DNA from: Aquimarina spongiae
GTDB taxonomy: Bacteria; Bacteroidota; Bacteroidia; Flavobacteriales; Flavobacteriaceae
Length of the DNA: 64,000 nt
Assembly (NCBI RefSeq): GCF_900141785.1
Contig: NZ_FQYP01000001.1
Location: 682,001-746,000, forward strand
Direction: 5' to 3'
Shown: positions 28,153 through 36,421 of the stretch, piece after piece
Layout: each line of letters opens with the position of its first letter
Numbering within the stretch: the stretch's first letter is position 1
Notes under the pieces: generated by a model
What the model saw: only the letters and a program-made list of their open reading frames with translations
Told to the model about the DNA's origin: nothing
Databases searched by the model: none
Made by a program: the position numbers and the translations under genes

Positions 28153-28240
28153 AAACAAAGTCATTAGTCTACTCGCAGATCTAGAAGATTTCCTATCTTT
28201 CTGCTCAATTATCACCCTTTCTTCCCAAAAAGCAAAAAAT
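28151..28240. repeat. Direct repeat, right copy (overlaps FG-GAP gene end)
   Basis: This is the partner of 26133-26211. Bases 28211-28240 are identical to 26182-26211 and encode, on the minus strand, the final residues FLLFGKKG of the FG-GAP protein. The copy starts at the stop codon of the pentapeptide gene. Confidence 0.7.
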
Positions 28241-29405
28241 CTTGGGAACCGCGATTGCTTAAGAACAAGTCCTGGATACCATCACCGTTTACATCCACAA
28301 AATCAATATCAAATCCTCTACCTTTAATAGAGGCAGGCATAAAGGTACCTGTAGTATCAGAAAATGATCCTTTACCATTATTGATATATACACTAAATGG
28401 ACTATCCCCATCAAATCGAGCGCCGCTGGTGTTCCCCGTCATGATATCAACATCCCCATCACGGTCTATATCCAAAAACGCCACCCCAAAACATCGGTGT
28501 TCATCTTTGGGGAGGTGAGTAGTGGTAATGTCTGAGAAAAAACCCTTTCCATCATTCAATAACAATCGATTCTGTCGCAGTGCATTGGGTACAAAAGCTT
28601 GCACATTTCCGTATAAAATATCCAGATCTCCGTCTCCATCAATATCCGCGGTAACCACTTCTCTGGTTTCTTCGGGTTCGCTGCGATAAGGGAGTCGATC
28701 TGCAGATTGATCTTTAAAAAAGCCTTTCCCGTCATTTACCAATATGCGATTAGCATCTTCGTTGGCCACTAGTATATCCTGATCCCCATCTTTATCGATA
28801 TCGCATAGCGTAAGATCCTGGGTTACATCTACAAATGCTCCAAAACGTGCGAGGGTTTCATCTTTAAAATGTCCTTTACCATCATTAATCAATACATTGT
28901 TCTGGCCGTTGTTGCCAATGAGTATATCTGGAGCTCCGTCATTATTCACATCGTAAACTACCACAGAATTAGAAGTTCCAGTTACAGGAATTCGATCGCC
29001 ACCATCAGTAAAGGTCCCATCACCGTTATTAATGTACAGTTCGTTGGTTTTATCATCCTCACTCACCACAATGATATCTGGATCTCCATCCCCGTCAAAA
29101 TCGGCAATACCAATATCCTCGCTATCATGAGCAACTTGAGGAATACGTTTACTTTCGTTGGTAAATTTTCCTTTCCCATCATTAATGAGTAAGATATTAG
29201 GTTTATGCTCATTGGCGATCAAAATATCAGGATCTCCATCTCCATCCAGGTCAGCAATTCCCGCATCCATAGAAAGGGCTTGCAGATCTTGATATGGCAG
29301 GTGAGTTAGGGTAGCATCGGTATACAAAGCGGTTGCTTTTTGTTCTTGACTATGCCCATGGAGCATAATCCCAAACATTAGCAAGAATATAGGACTCTTT
29401 TTCAT
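28212..29405 (-). CDS. Secreted FG-GAP/VCBS repeat protein
   Basis: The 397-residue protein has a signal peptide (about 1-19) followed by seven FG-GAP-like units. Each unit has a calcium-loop motif such as DLDGDGDPDILIANE, DFDGDGDPDIIVVSE, DVNNDGAPDILIGN, DIDKDGDQDILVAN, DIDGDGDLDILYGN and DVNGDGIQDLFLSN. The fold is an integrin-alpha-type propeller that binds Ca2+ and probably ligands at the cell surface. No enzymatic or sorting domain is present. Its 3' end is copied 2 kb away at 26182-26211. Confidence 0.85.
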   Translation of the reverse strand: MKKSPIFLLMFGIMLHGHSQEQKATALYTDATLTHLPYQDLQALSMDAGIADLDGDGDPDILIANEHKPNILLINDGKGKFTNESKRIPQVAHDSEDIGIADFDGDGDPDIIVVSEDDKTNELYINNGDGTFTDGGDRIPVTGTSNSVVVYDVNNDGAPDILIGNNGQNNVLINDGKGHFKDETLARFGAFVDVTQDLTLCDIDKDGDQDILVANEDANRILVNDGKGFFKDQSADRLPYRSEPEETREVVTADIDGDGDLDILYGNVQAFVPNALRQNRLLLNDGKGFFSDITTTHLPKDEHRCFGVAFLDIDRDGDVDIMTGNTSGARFDGDSPFSVYINNGKGSFSDTTGTFMPASIKGRGFDIDFVDVNGDGIQDLFLSNRGSQDFLLFGKKG

Positions 29406-29546
29406 CGATTTGTGCGGTTTTTCGCTAATGTAAGCTATTTTGAAACATGGGAATCGGCATGCGCTTTACATTAACATGACATTAGCAAACCAGCGATAAC
29501 AACGAATAACTTTTTTTAGCTATTTTTATGTCCTTTAATCACATAA

Positions 29547-30950
29547 ATGACTACTCAACCGAAGTTACCACGCTCTTTTTTTAAACGTATTCCTCATGCC
29601 ATAACCATGCTGTTTGGTATTATCATCTTTGTTGCCCTGTTAACGTATGTACTTCCCGCCGGAATGTATGAACGCATACAGGTCAATGGCAGAAGCGCTG
29701 TAGTTCCTAATTCATATAAGGTGATCACGTCTACACCCATTGGGCTATTGGATATGTTTAAAGCGATTCCTTTGGGTTTTAAAGCAGCTTCTGAAATCAT
29801 TTTTATCGTACTGGCTGGAGGGATTATGTTTGGCTTTATGGATAGAACAAAAGCAGTAGAAAATGGAGTAGGGACCTTGGTTAGGAAATTGGGGCAAAAG
29901 AACAAAGTACTGATCATCATCATCATGACATTTATCTATGGTATGCTAGGCGTGGCTATAGGCTATGAAAATAATATCGCCATGGTACCAATTGCGGCAG
30001 TACTCAGTCTGGCGTTAGGGGGGGATCTAATTTTGGCTGCAGGGATTTCTGTGGGAGCCATGACTATTGGTTTTGGTTTGTCTCCTATCAATGCGTATAC
30101 CGTAGGGACCGGACATAAACTCGCAGAACTCCCTATGTTCTCTGGAGCTTTATTGCGCAGCATACTTTGTTTTGCGGCCTTAAGTTTAATGGCTTTTTAT
30201 AATGTGCGCTATTTTAAAAGGATTACCGCAAATCCAAACAAAAGCCTTGGGAAAAACCTTGATCTTAGTGAATTATCCCTATCAAAACCCATTAGTGATT
30301 ATCGGTTAAGTGGTAACAATATCATGGTGATTGCCATTTTTACGATTGGACTTTTAGTCATTCTATACGGAGTCTTCAATTTCAATTGGTACATTAACGA
30401 GCTATCGGCCGTTTTTCTAATGATTGCCCTTCTTTGTGGATTGGTATCCAAGATGGGCGCTACGCAAATGAGCGAAACGGTATTAAAATCAGTAAGTATT
30501 GCTGCTCCAGGTGCTTTTATGGTAGGTTTTGCTACTTCTATAAAGGTATTGATGGAAATGGGAAATATTGGAGATACGATTTCTTATGAACTCTCCAGCA
30601 TTTTACAAGGTTTGCCACTACACGTAGCCGCTATTTGTATGACCATTTCGCAATCAGTAATTAACTTTTTTATCCCTTCGGGAAGTGGGCAGGCATTGGC
30701 TACATTACCCGTAATGCTCCCTTTGGGGGAATCCCTTGGTCTTACCAAACAAGTCACTATTTTAGCTTTTCAGATGGGGGATGGGTTATCCAACTTAATT
30801 AACCCTACCTTAGGTGGATTAATTGCCATGTTGAGCATGTGTCGTGTACCCATTGATCGATGGATTCGTTTTATATTTCCGGTATTACTCAGTTTAATAG
30901 GTATTGCCTTTTTAACCTTAATTATAGCAGTAGCAACAAATTATAGCTAA
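29547..30950 (+). CDS. YfcC/DcuC-family membrane carrier
   Basis: The 467-residue polytopic protein has about 11-12 membrane helices. It opens FFKRIPHAITMLFGIIIFVALLTYVLPAGMYER and carries GYENNIAMVPIAAVLSLALGGD, FGLSPINAYTVGTGHKLAELP and FFIPSGSGQALATLPVMLPL, the typical motifs of YfcC-type secondary carriers in the C4-dicarboxylate/amino-acid exporter superfamily. It ends 2 bp before the ArgE-like deacetylase gene. The obvious reading is that it imports the amino-acyl or peptide substrate of that enzyme. Confidence 0.85.
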   Translation: MTTQPKLPRSFFKRIPHAITMLFGIIIFVALLTYVLPAGMYERIQVNGRSAVVPNSYKVITSTPIGLLDMFKAIPLGFKAASEIIFIVLAGGIMFGFMDRTKAVENGVGTLVRKLGQKNKVLIIIIMTFIYGMLGVAIGYENNIAMVPIAAVLSLALGGDLILAAGISVGAMTIGFGLSPINAYTVGTGHKLAELPMFSGALLRSILCFAALSLMAFYNVRYFKRITANPNKSLGKNLDLSELSLSKPISDYRLSGNNIMVIAIFTIGLLVILYGVFNFNWYINELSAVFLMIALLCGLVSKMGATQMSETVLKSVSIAAPGAFMVGFATSIKVLMEMGNIGDTISYELSSILQGLPLHVAAICMTISQSVINFFIPSGSGQALATLPVMLPLGESLGLTKQVTILAFQMGDGLSNLINPTLGGLIAMLSMCRVPIDRWIRFIFPVLLSLIGIAFLTLIIAVATNYS

Positions 30951-30952
30951 TT

Positions 30953-32119
30953 ATGAATGCAGCAGATATTCTCTCAAAACTCGTTTCATTTCCAGTCCTT
31001 GGGGGCGAAAGTAATTTAAGTATTATTCATTGGATCAAAGAATATATCGAATCCTATGATATCGAAGTACAGTTAGTCCCAAACACAGAAGGAAACAAAG
31101 CTTCTTTACATTGCAGAATAGGCCCTGCAGTGGATGGAGGGGTCATTCTTTCAGGTCATACCGATGTAGTACCTGTAAAAGGACAAAAATGGGACACCGA
31201 TCCGTTTGTATTGACCGACAAAGGAGATGGAAAGCTATACGGAAGAGGTTCATGCGATATGAAAGGGTTTATTGCTTGCTGCTTAGCAGTATTGCCGCAA
31301 ATGGCCAAAGCTGATCTGAAAAAGCCTATTTATTTTGCCTTTTCATATGATGAAGAAATAGGATGTTTGGCAGGACCTGAGCTAGCACGTGCAATAAATG
31401 ATTTTTATACAGAAACTCCTAAATATGCGATTATCGGAGAACCTTCTTTGATGGAACCTATCGTAGGGCAAAAAGGAATTTATATTCTAGAAACCTATGT
31501 CACTGGTTCTGAAGGGCACAGCAGTCGTATTAAACAAGAGGTGAGTGCCATACACGAATCTATGCGTCTTATCCTTTGGCTAGAGAATAAAATGAATCAA
31601 TTGATTGAAAGTAAACAGTTTGACAATCGTTTTCATCCGCCGCATTCAACCATCCATATTGGGTTAGTAAATGGAGGGATTGCTCCTAATATCATAGCTG
31701 ATAAGGCTTATTTTTACTGGGACCTACGGACTATCCCTATGGATGATGTCAATACCATTATCGCTGAGTTTGAAGCCTATTGCAAAGAACGAGTAGGAGA
31801 GTTACAAAAGATATTTCCAGACTTTTCTATAAAAACGATTGAAAATCATCCCGCAGTACCACATTTGGATACCAAAGATGATGCAGATGTCGTGCATTTG
31901 GTAAAAAAGATCTGTGGCAAATCTGAATTAAACACCGTAGCATATGCCTCTGAAGCTGGTCAATTTGCGGATGAAGGGTTTCAATCGATTATTTGCGGAC
32001 CAGGATCTATTGCCCAGGCGCATCGCGCTAATGAATTTATAGCCAAAGAACAACTGGATAAAGGGGTGGAGATGATAGACAAACTCATTGAGGAGTTGTC
32101 ATCAGATCATTTTGTGTAG
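30953..32119 (+). CDS. argE: ArgE-like M20 deacetylase
   Basis: The 388-residue M20 family metallohydrolase has metal-site motifs SGHTDVVPVKG (His69, Asp71), GRGSCDMKGF (Asp102) and SYDEEIGCLAG (Glu134-Glu135). A dimerisation/lid domain follows, with GSEGHSS and IAPNIIADKAYFYWDLR, then HRANEF near the end. The spacing and the GRGSCDMKGF signature are those of acetylornithine deacetylase ArgE. No other arginine genes are here, and the pairing with a carrier hints at catabolic use of N-acyl amino acids. The specificity is therefore open. Confidence 0.8.
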   Translation: MNAADILSKLVSFPVLGGESNLSIIHWIKEYIESYDIEVQLVPNTEGNKASLHCRIGPAVDGGVILSGHTDVVPVKGQKWDTDPFVLTDKGDGKLYGRGSCDMKGFIACCLAVLPQMAKADLKKPIYFAFSYDEEIGCLAGPELARAINDFYTETPKYAIIGEPSLMEPIVGQKGIYILETYVTGSEGHSSRIKQEVSAIHESMRLILWLENKMNQLIESKQFDNRFHPPHSTIHIGLVNGGIAPNIIADKAYFYWDLRTIPMDDVNTIIAEFEAYCKERVGELQKIFPDFSIKTIENHPAVPHLDTKDDADVVHLVKKICGKSELNTVAYASEAGQFADEGFQSIICGPGSIAQAHRANEFIAKEQLDKGVEMIDKLIEELSSDHFV

Positions 32120-32607
32120 AAGAGTGCCTTGCTTATTTTAATACTATCCCGTATTCCCAAAATCACAACGCTACAACCTATAATCATTTCTAGTATCCAT
32201 AGAAAATCAATAGGTCTAAAAAGAAGCATAAGTACTCTAATAGCAACATAAGCCATGAGCATATGATTGAGTATCGTCTTATTTTTTTCTTTAATAGCAA
32301 AAAGTATAAGGACACTCAATAAAAGTACAGTGCTGATTACCATGATTTCTGTAGCATAAGGCCAGCGCAATACCCGCATGGTCATGGCGATTATTAATAC
32401 AGCACTCAATATCCAACCCAAAATCCCTGGGTATTGTCTTTTGATCAATGTGCTTTCCATAAAACAGACCAATACCAATACTACCATTTTGATATCAGCT
32501 TTGGGGATGATACTGAAATTTATGGGATCGGTTTTAAGAATGCTAAAGAGTATCTTATTGATCAAAGGTGGGATATAGACCAAACTAAACAGTAGGGTAA
32601 TAACCAA
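32107..32607 (-). CDS. Hypothetical multipass membrane protein
   Basis: The 166-residue protein is almost wholly hydrophobic, with about five membrane helices (for example ADIKMVVLVLVCFM, ILGWILSAVLIIAMTM, ISTVLLLSVLILFA). No family is recognised. The codon at 32605-32607 is TTG; the open frame goes about 25 codons further with no ATG, so the true start is uncertain. It overlaps the convergent deacetylase gene by 13 bp. Confidence 0.55.
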   Translation of the reverse strand: MVITLLFSLVYIPPLINKILFSILKTDPINFSIIPKADIKMVVLVLVCFMESTLIKRQYPGILGWILSAVLIIAMTMRVLRWPYATEIMVISTVLLLSVLILFAIKEKNKTILNHMLMAYVAIRVLMLLFRPIDFLWILEMIIGCSVVILGIRDSIKISKALFYTK

Positions 32608-32695
32608 TAATAGGTGTTTCTGGACAAGGATGATACTTTTGAGGTTAAATATAGCATTATTATTAGGGTTTAAAGTGCCGATTTAGGATTGAAAC

Positions 32696-32760
32696 TGCCC
32701 TAGAATTCACTAGATACGTACTAGGGCAAGATCTATTGGGTGTGGTATTATAGTACCATA
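32696..32760. promoter_or_regulatory. Two dyads in divergent intergenic region
   Basis: TGCCCTAG (32696-32703) pairs with CTAGGGCA (32721-32728). Just downstream, TGTGGTA (32741-32747) pairs nearly exactly with TACCATA (32754-32760). Both lie between the divergent membrane protein gene and the LRR lipoprotein gene and could be operators or RNA hairpins. The function is not known. Confidence 0.3.
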
Positions 32761-32902
32761 CTCAATATTTTTCATGTCAGATGAAATTTGCCTCGAAATC
32801 TTCTTCCAAAATAAATTAATAAACTTGGGTAACATTTTACCATCCGTCAACACTTATAAACAACATTTATCATTTTAAAACATTTTTTACAAAACACTTT
32901 TC

Positions 32903-34606
32903 ATGAAAAACACACTCTTTTTACTGTTCTTTTCAATTCTTTTTGTTTCCTGTTCTTCTGATGATACAGAGATATTGCAACAACAACAAGAAGAAGAGGA
33001 TGATCCTATAGAAGTAATTGCAGAAGGGAAGCAATCATTCAGTATTGATTTTAAAGAAATAATAGCAAAGAGTTTATCCAATAAAACCGTTGATCTTGTT
33101 CCAGACTATGCTTTGATTAGTATTAATGATAGTGACGGAAACGAAATATTATCCAGAGAAAAAATTTCAATTGTTGAAGTAGATGAAAAATACGTAACAG
33201 AAGAAATTACTTTGGATGCGGGAACCTATAGTTTAACCGAATTTATAGTGGTGGATGCAAATGATGTAGTCATCTCATTAGCTCCAAAGGTAAATTCTGC
33301 GTTATCTCAATTTATAGAAAATTCAATCCCTTTCGATTTTACCGTAGAAACCGATGAATCTGCCATTGCTGATGTAGAAAACATTGATGCTGCAGGCTAT
33401 GTAGCTTTTGATTTTGGGTATGATGATTTGGATGTAATGATACCAAACGCTACAGATTCTTTCAGTTTAACTATCGACGAATCTTCTGATTTTACGCCAA
33501 AAACTATTGTTCTAAAATCGATTACAGCATCAAATTATGTTGTAGACTGGGGAGATGGTACTGTTGAAGATTACGTATCTACAGCTACCGATACTACCGA
33601 AGAAAACGAATTAACCCACACATATACAGCTGTAGATGTTTATGAAGTTACGATAAGCGGGCCTTTAGAAGTAATCGAAGAGTTTAGTTTCTACAGTAAT
33701 ACGGAAGAAGGAAATCCTTATCAAAGTAATATCACTTCAGCAGATATAGAAAAGTTAATACTGCTTAAAAAATGTCATATTTATAGTGGTAGACTTTCAG
33801 GACTCAACACCTCTAATAATACGGTTTTAGAAATATTAGAATTAGGCTATAACGAAATAACTAGCCTTGATGTTAACAATAACAAAAATTTAAAAAGAGC
33901 CTGGCTAAGACACAATCAGCTCACTGAATTTGATGTTTCCCAAAATTTAGAACTAGAATTCTTATGGGTAAATGGAAATCAAATTTCAAACCTCGATGTC
34001 TCCAACAATATCGCTTTAAAGAAGTTATTTGCTCGGGATAATGGAATCAGCAATTTTGATGTTTCGAATAGTTTAGAATTAGATGATATTGACCTTAGCG
34101 GGAATTCAATCAGTAGTATAGATCTTACCAAAAACACAAAATTAGTGGAGATCAATATAGGAGCTAATCAGCTTACTGAAATTGACCTTTCTCAAAACAC
34201 AGAGTTAAAACGTGTTGATTTGTATGAAAATCAAATCACCAACATTGATTTTTCTTTTAATACAAAATTACGGGATATTTACATTCATGATAACTTACTC
34301 AATACGTTGGATGTATCCAATAACCCTGAGTTAGAACGCTTAATTATTAGAAACAATACCATAAGCACTTTGGATATATCGAATAATCTTAAAATTTTCA
34401 ATTTAGAGATAACAGGGAATCAATTTGATGCCATTGAGATCGATCAGATGATCGCACAGATATACGATCAAGCAATTCTAAACGAAACTATGAACGGGTA
34501 TGTAGATTTTAAAAACAATCCTGGGTTTAATGCTATTGCTCAATCTACTATTGATCAGATGAATGAACTGCAAGCTGATTATATGTGGATTTTTAATAAT
34601 AACTAA
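32903..34606 (+). CDS. LRR lipoprotein with PKD-like domain
   Basis: The 567-residue protein has a lipobox FVSC (Cys17). A DUF-like N-terminal region (about 35-180) is followed by a PKD-like strand set (VVDWGDGTVEDYV, ELTHTYTAVDVYEVTISG, about 208-255). From about residue 306 come ten leucine-rich repeats of exactly 21 residues with the frame LxxLxxxxNxIxxLDVSxNxx. The type resembles BspA/internalin-like LRRs. It is probably surface-exposed, for adhesion or protein binding. No T9SS sorting domain is visible. Confidence 0.85.
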   Translation: MKNTLFLLFFSILFVSCSSDDTEILQQQQEEEDDPIEVIAEGKQSFSIDFKEIIAKSLSNKTVDLVPDYALISINDSDGNEILSREKISIVEVDEKYVTEEITLDAGTYSLTEFIVVDANDVVISLAPKVNSALSQFIENSIPFDFTVETDESAIADVENIDAAGYVAFDFGYDDLDVMIPNATDSFSLTIDESSDFTPKTIVLKSITASNYVVDWGDGTVEDYVSTATDTTEENELTHTYTAVDVYEVTISGPLEVIEEFSFYSNTEEGNPYQSNITSADIEKLILLKKCHIYSGRLSGLNTSNNTVLEILELGYNEITSLDVNNNKNLKRAWLRHNQLTEFDVSQNLELEFLWVNGNQISNLDVSNNIALKKLFARDNGISNFDVSNSLELDDIDLSGNSISSIDLTKNTKLVEINIGANQLTEIDLSQNTELKRVDLYENQITNIDFSFNTKLRDIYIHDNLLNTLDVSNNPELERLIIRNNTISTLDISNNLKIFNLEITGNQFDAIEIDQMIAQIYDQAILNETMNGYVDFKNNPGFNAIAQSTIDQMNELQADYMWIFNNN

Positions 34607-34639
34607 GGCTACATTTAAAGATTCGACTATGATATAAAC

Positions 34640-34685
34640 TCTTCAGTAGACGTACTACATCCATATAGCATATCTACTGAAGAGC
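34640..34685. terminator. 12-bp perfect inverted repeat with T-rich tail
   Basis: CTCTTCAGTAGA (34640-34651) and TCTACTGAAGAG (34674-34685) are exact complements around a 22-base loop, followed by CTTTAATTT. They start 33 bp after the LRR gene stop and probably end its transcript. Confidence 0.55.
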
Positions 34686-35118
34686 TTTAATTTAGATTTT
34701 TCCCAATCCACAACTGTATAATACTACTTTCAGAAAACAACACAATACATCGGCTAGCATATCTTATTTCAGCATCAAAACCGCTATGGTAAGGCCACTT
34801 TATAAATCCTACATCCAAAATTTTCTTCACGGATAAGGATTCCCGTAAAAAACTCATAGCAAAAGCTGTTAATTTTAATCCATATAACAACGATCATAAG
34901 GCTTTGTTCCTTTTTTTAAAAGTGACATAAGCTAACTTAAAAAAACAGTTTTTTGTTGTATTTCCCCAATTCTATTTCCTGAAAAACTCAAAAGTATACC
35001 CTGTATTGGGTATTTACTTTAGTGCTATCGTGATGTATACTTGTATCGTCAAAAGCCCTCTATCTATTCCTATAGAAAACCTATGTAAGACCTATGGTGT
35101 TTTAAACTGAAGAAGTGT
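34686..35118. other. Non-coding region before the seven-gene operon
   Basis: About 430 bp with no gene I trust. A minus-strand frame (34687-34890) needs a TTG start or an internal ATG and has no recognisable features. The promoter of the operon starting at 35119 should lie here. TATACTTG at 35036-35043 is a one-mismatch match to the Bacteroidota -7 motif TAnnTTTG, without a convincing -33 partner. Confidence 0.4.
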
Positions 35119-35550
35119 ATGAAAAAAGTAGTAGTAATAAGAGATACGATAGGTCGAAAATTAAGCTTGGGAGTGTGTATGGTTATCGATGAGCAAAACG
35201 CCATCGCGTTTACCTCTCAAAGTTTAGAACGGGGATGGCTCAATAATGCACGTAACATTTCTTGTATTCCTGCAGGGATATACAAGCTGCATCTAGAATG
35301 GTCTCCTAAGTTTCAACAAAAACTCTGGGAAATATATGATGTACCCAATCGTAGGGAATGTAAATTCCATGCTGCGAACTTTTGGAGACAACTCAATGGT
35401 TGTATTGCACTCGGAAAAAAACGTGCAGATATCGATAATGACGGATTTATGGATATCACCGATAGCAGAAATACCATGAAACGATTTCATAAAGCATTAG
35501 AAGGCGAAACTACTGCTGTACTGCATATTATCAATTCACAATTAACGTAA
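35119..35550 (+). CDS. DUF5675 family protein
   Basis: The 143-residue protein has DUF5675 features: a basic N-terminus (VVVIRDTIGRKLSLG), SCIPAGIYKLHLEWSPKFQQKLWEI, then CKFHAANFWRQLNGCIALGK. The conserved PAG..Y, FH..N and GCI.LG elements recur in DUF5675 proteins from phages and Bacteroidota and suggest an active site with His and Cys, but no activity is established. It has no signal peptide. It is the first gene of a tight seven-gene operon, 13 bp before the next gene. Confidence 0.75.
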   Translation: MKKVVVIRDTIGRKLSLGVCMVIDEQNAIAFTSQSLERGWLNNARNISCIPAGIYKLHLEWSPKFQQKLWEIYDVPNRRECKFHAANFWRQLNGCIALGKKRADIDNDGFMDITDSRNTMKRFHKALEGETTAVLHIINSQLT

Positions 35551-35563
35551 CAACAAGGTAGGT

Positions 35564-35821
35564 ATGTCATTTTTTGAAGATCTAAAAGAACGACTAGAGA
35601 CTACATTGGTAGACTTGACCACCATAGAGCATGTTTTAATAATTGAAGAGTCAGACAACTTATTATATCGTTTTCAACAAACTGCAGGAGATAGCCTTAG
35701 TTATATCGGTGCGGCTGATGACGTAGATGAAGAGTTATTTGAACTGTTTAATGAAGCTTTTTCGGCATCTGTAGAAGCACGAACAGGTATAGGACAATTT
35801 ATCATTGAATGTTTAACATAA
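35564..35821 (+). CDS. Small hypothetical protein, 85 aa (paralogue of next gene)
   Basis: This acidic protein starts SFFEDLKERLETTLVDLTTIE and ends SVEARTGIGQFIIECLT. By eye it aligns with the next gene product: LK-x-(R/K)-(L/I)-E at the start, DL-x-T-(I/L)-E, a central RF...GDS/GDA...Y motif, and a C-terminal helix. No database family is recognised and there is no signal peptide or membrane helix. Spacing to the next gene is 15 bp. Confidence 0.7.
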   Translation: MSFFEDLKERLETTLVDLTTIEHVLIIEESDNLLYRFQQTAGDSLSYIGAADDVDEELFELFNEAFSASVEARTGIGQFIIECLT

Positions 35822-35836
35822 ATAAATACATAAAAA

Positions 35837-36172
35837 ATGGGATTACAACAATTAAAAACAAAAATTGAAGGAGCAGTTGAAGATTTAGCTACACTAGAAG
35901 TAGCCTCTTTTACAGGAAACCAGATCAATCTTGATGGTGTTGATCCAGGAGATGTTTTTGATACTATTAAAAGTGGATTAACCAGTTCTACATTGGTTGG
36001 GTACTCTAGGTTTGAGGTAGAAGGGGATGCAATGAATTACGTGAACAGTGATCTTGGGGAAGATAAAAAGTACTTGATTGATGGGCACAATTCTATGGTA
36101 GAAGGAGCGCAAAAATCCAGGAAGGATTTCTTCGAATTTGTTCTTAAAGTATTAGGTGTAGACGTGGATTAA
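35837..36172 (+). CDS. Small hypothetical protein, 111 aa (paralogue of previous gene)
   Basis: This acidic protein starts GLQQLKTKIEGAVEDLATLE and has SRFEVEGDAMNYVNSD and a final helix KSRKDFFEFVLKVLGV. It shares the plan of the 85-residue protein before it with an extra 20-30 residues in the middle. It is presumably a small helical adaptor or structural subunit; this is inference only. Its stop codon directly touches the ATG of the next gene. Confidence 0.7.
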   Translation: MGLQQLKTKIEGAVEDLATLEVASFTGNQINLDGVDPGDVFDTIKSGLTSSTLVGYSRFEVEGDAMNYVNSDLGEDKKYLIDGHNSMVEGAQKSRKDFFEFVLKVLGVDVD

Positions 36173-36421
36173 ATGCGAAAGATTCGTTTTTATAGATTCA
36201 AACCCAGTACACAACCACCAGACACCATGGATGGAATGAACGATTGGATGAATGGTGAAATTTCAGATGCTGCCATTGAACCGATAGATGTTTATACCTA
36301 TACTAATCAGGGGGTAACGGGCGAAGCAAATGATCATTATCCAATGGCCTTACGAATTTTTAAGTATGTCATCAACTTGAAAAGTGCCTACAATTGGTTA
36401 AAAAAGAAATTACATGGATAA
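36173..36421 (+). CDS. Small hypothetical protein, 82 aa
   Basis: The protein starts MRKIRFYRFKPSTQPPDTMDGMNDWMNG and ends with a basic helix (SAYNWLKKKLHG). It has no recognised family. The ATG abuts the previous stop, and the end overlaps the next gene by 8 bp, so translational coupling is likely on both sides. That coupling is the main support for it being real. Confidence 0.65.
   Translation: MRKIRFYRFKPSTQPPDTMDGMNDWMNGEISDAAIEPIDVYTYTNQGVTGEANDHYPMALRIFKYVINLKSAYNWLKKKLHG

Noticed and set aside
34687..34890. 67-residue minus-strand frame after the LRR gene
   Set aside because: It starts at TTG, has no domain, signal or close partner, and its end is next to the terminator hairpin; likely chance.
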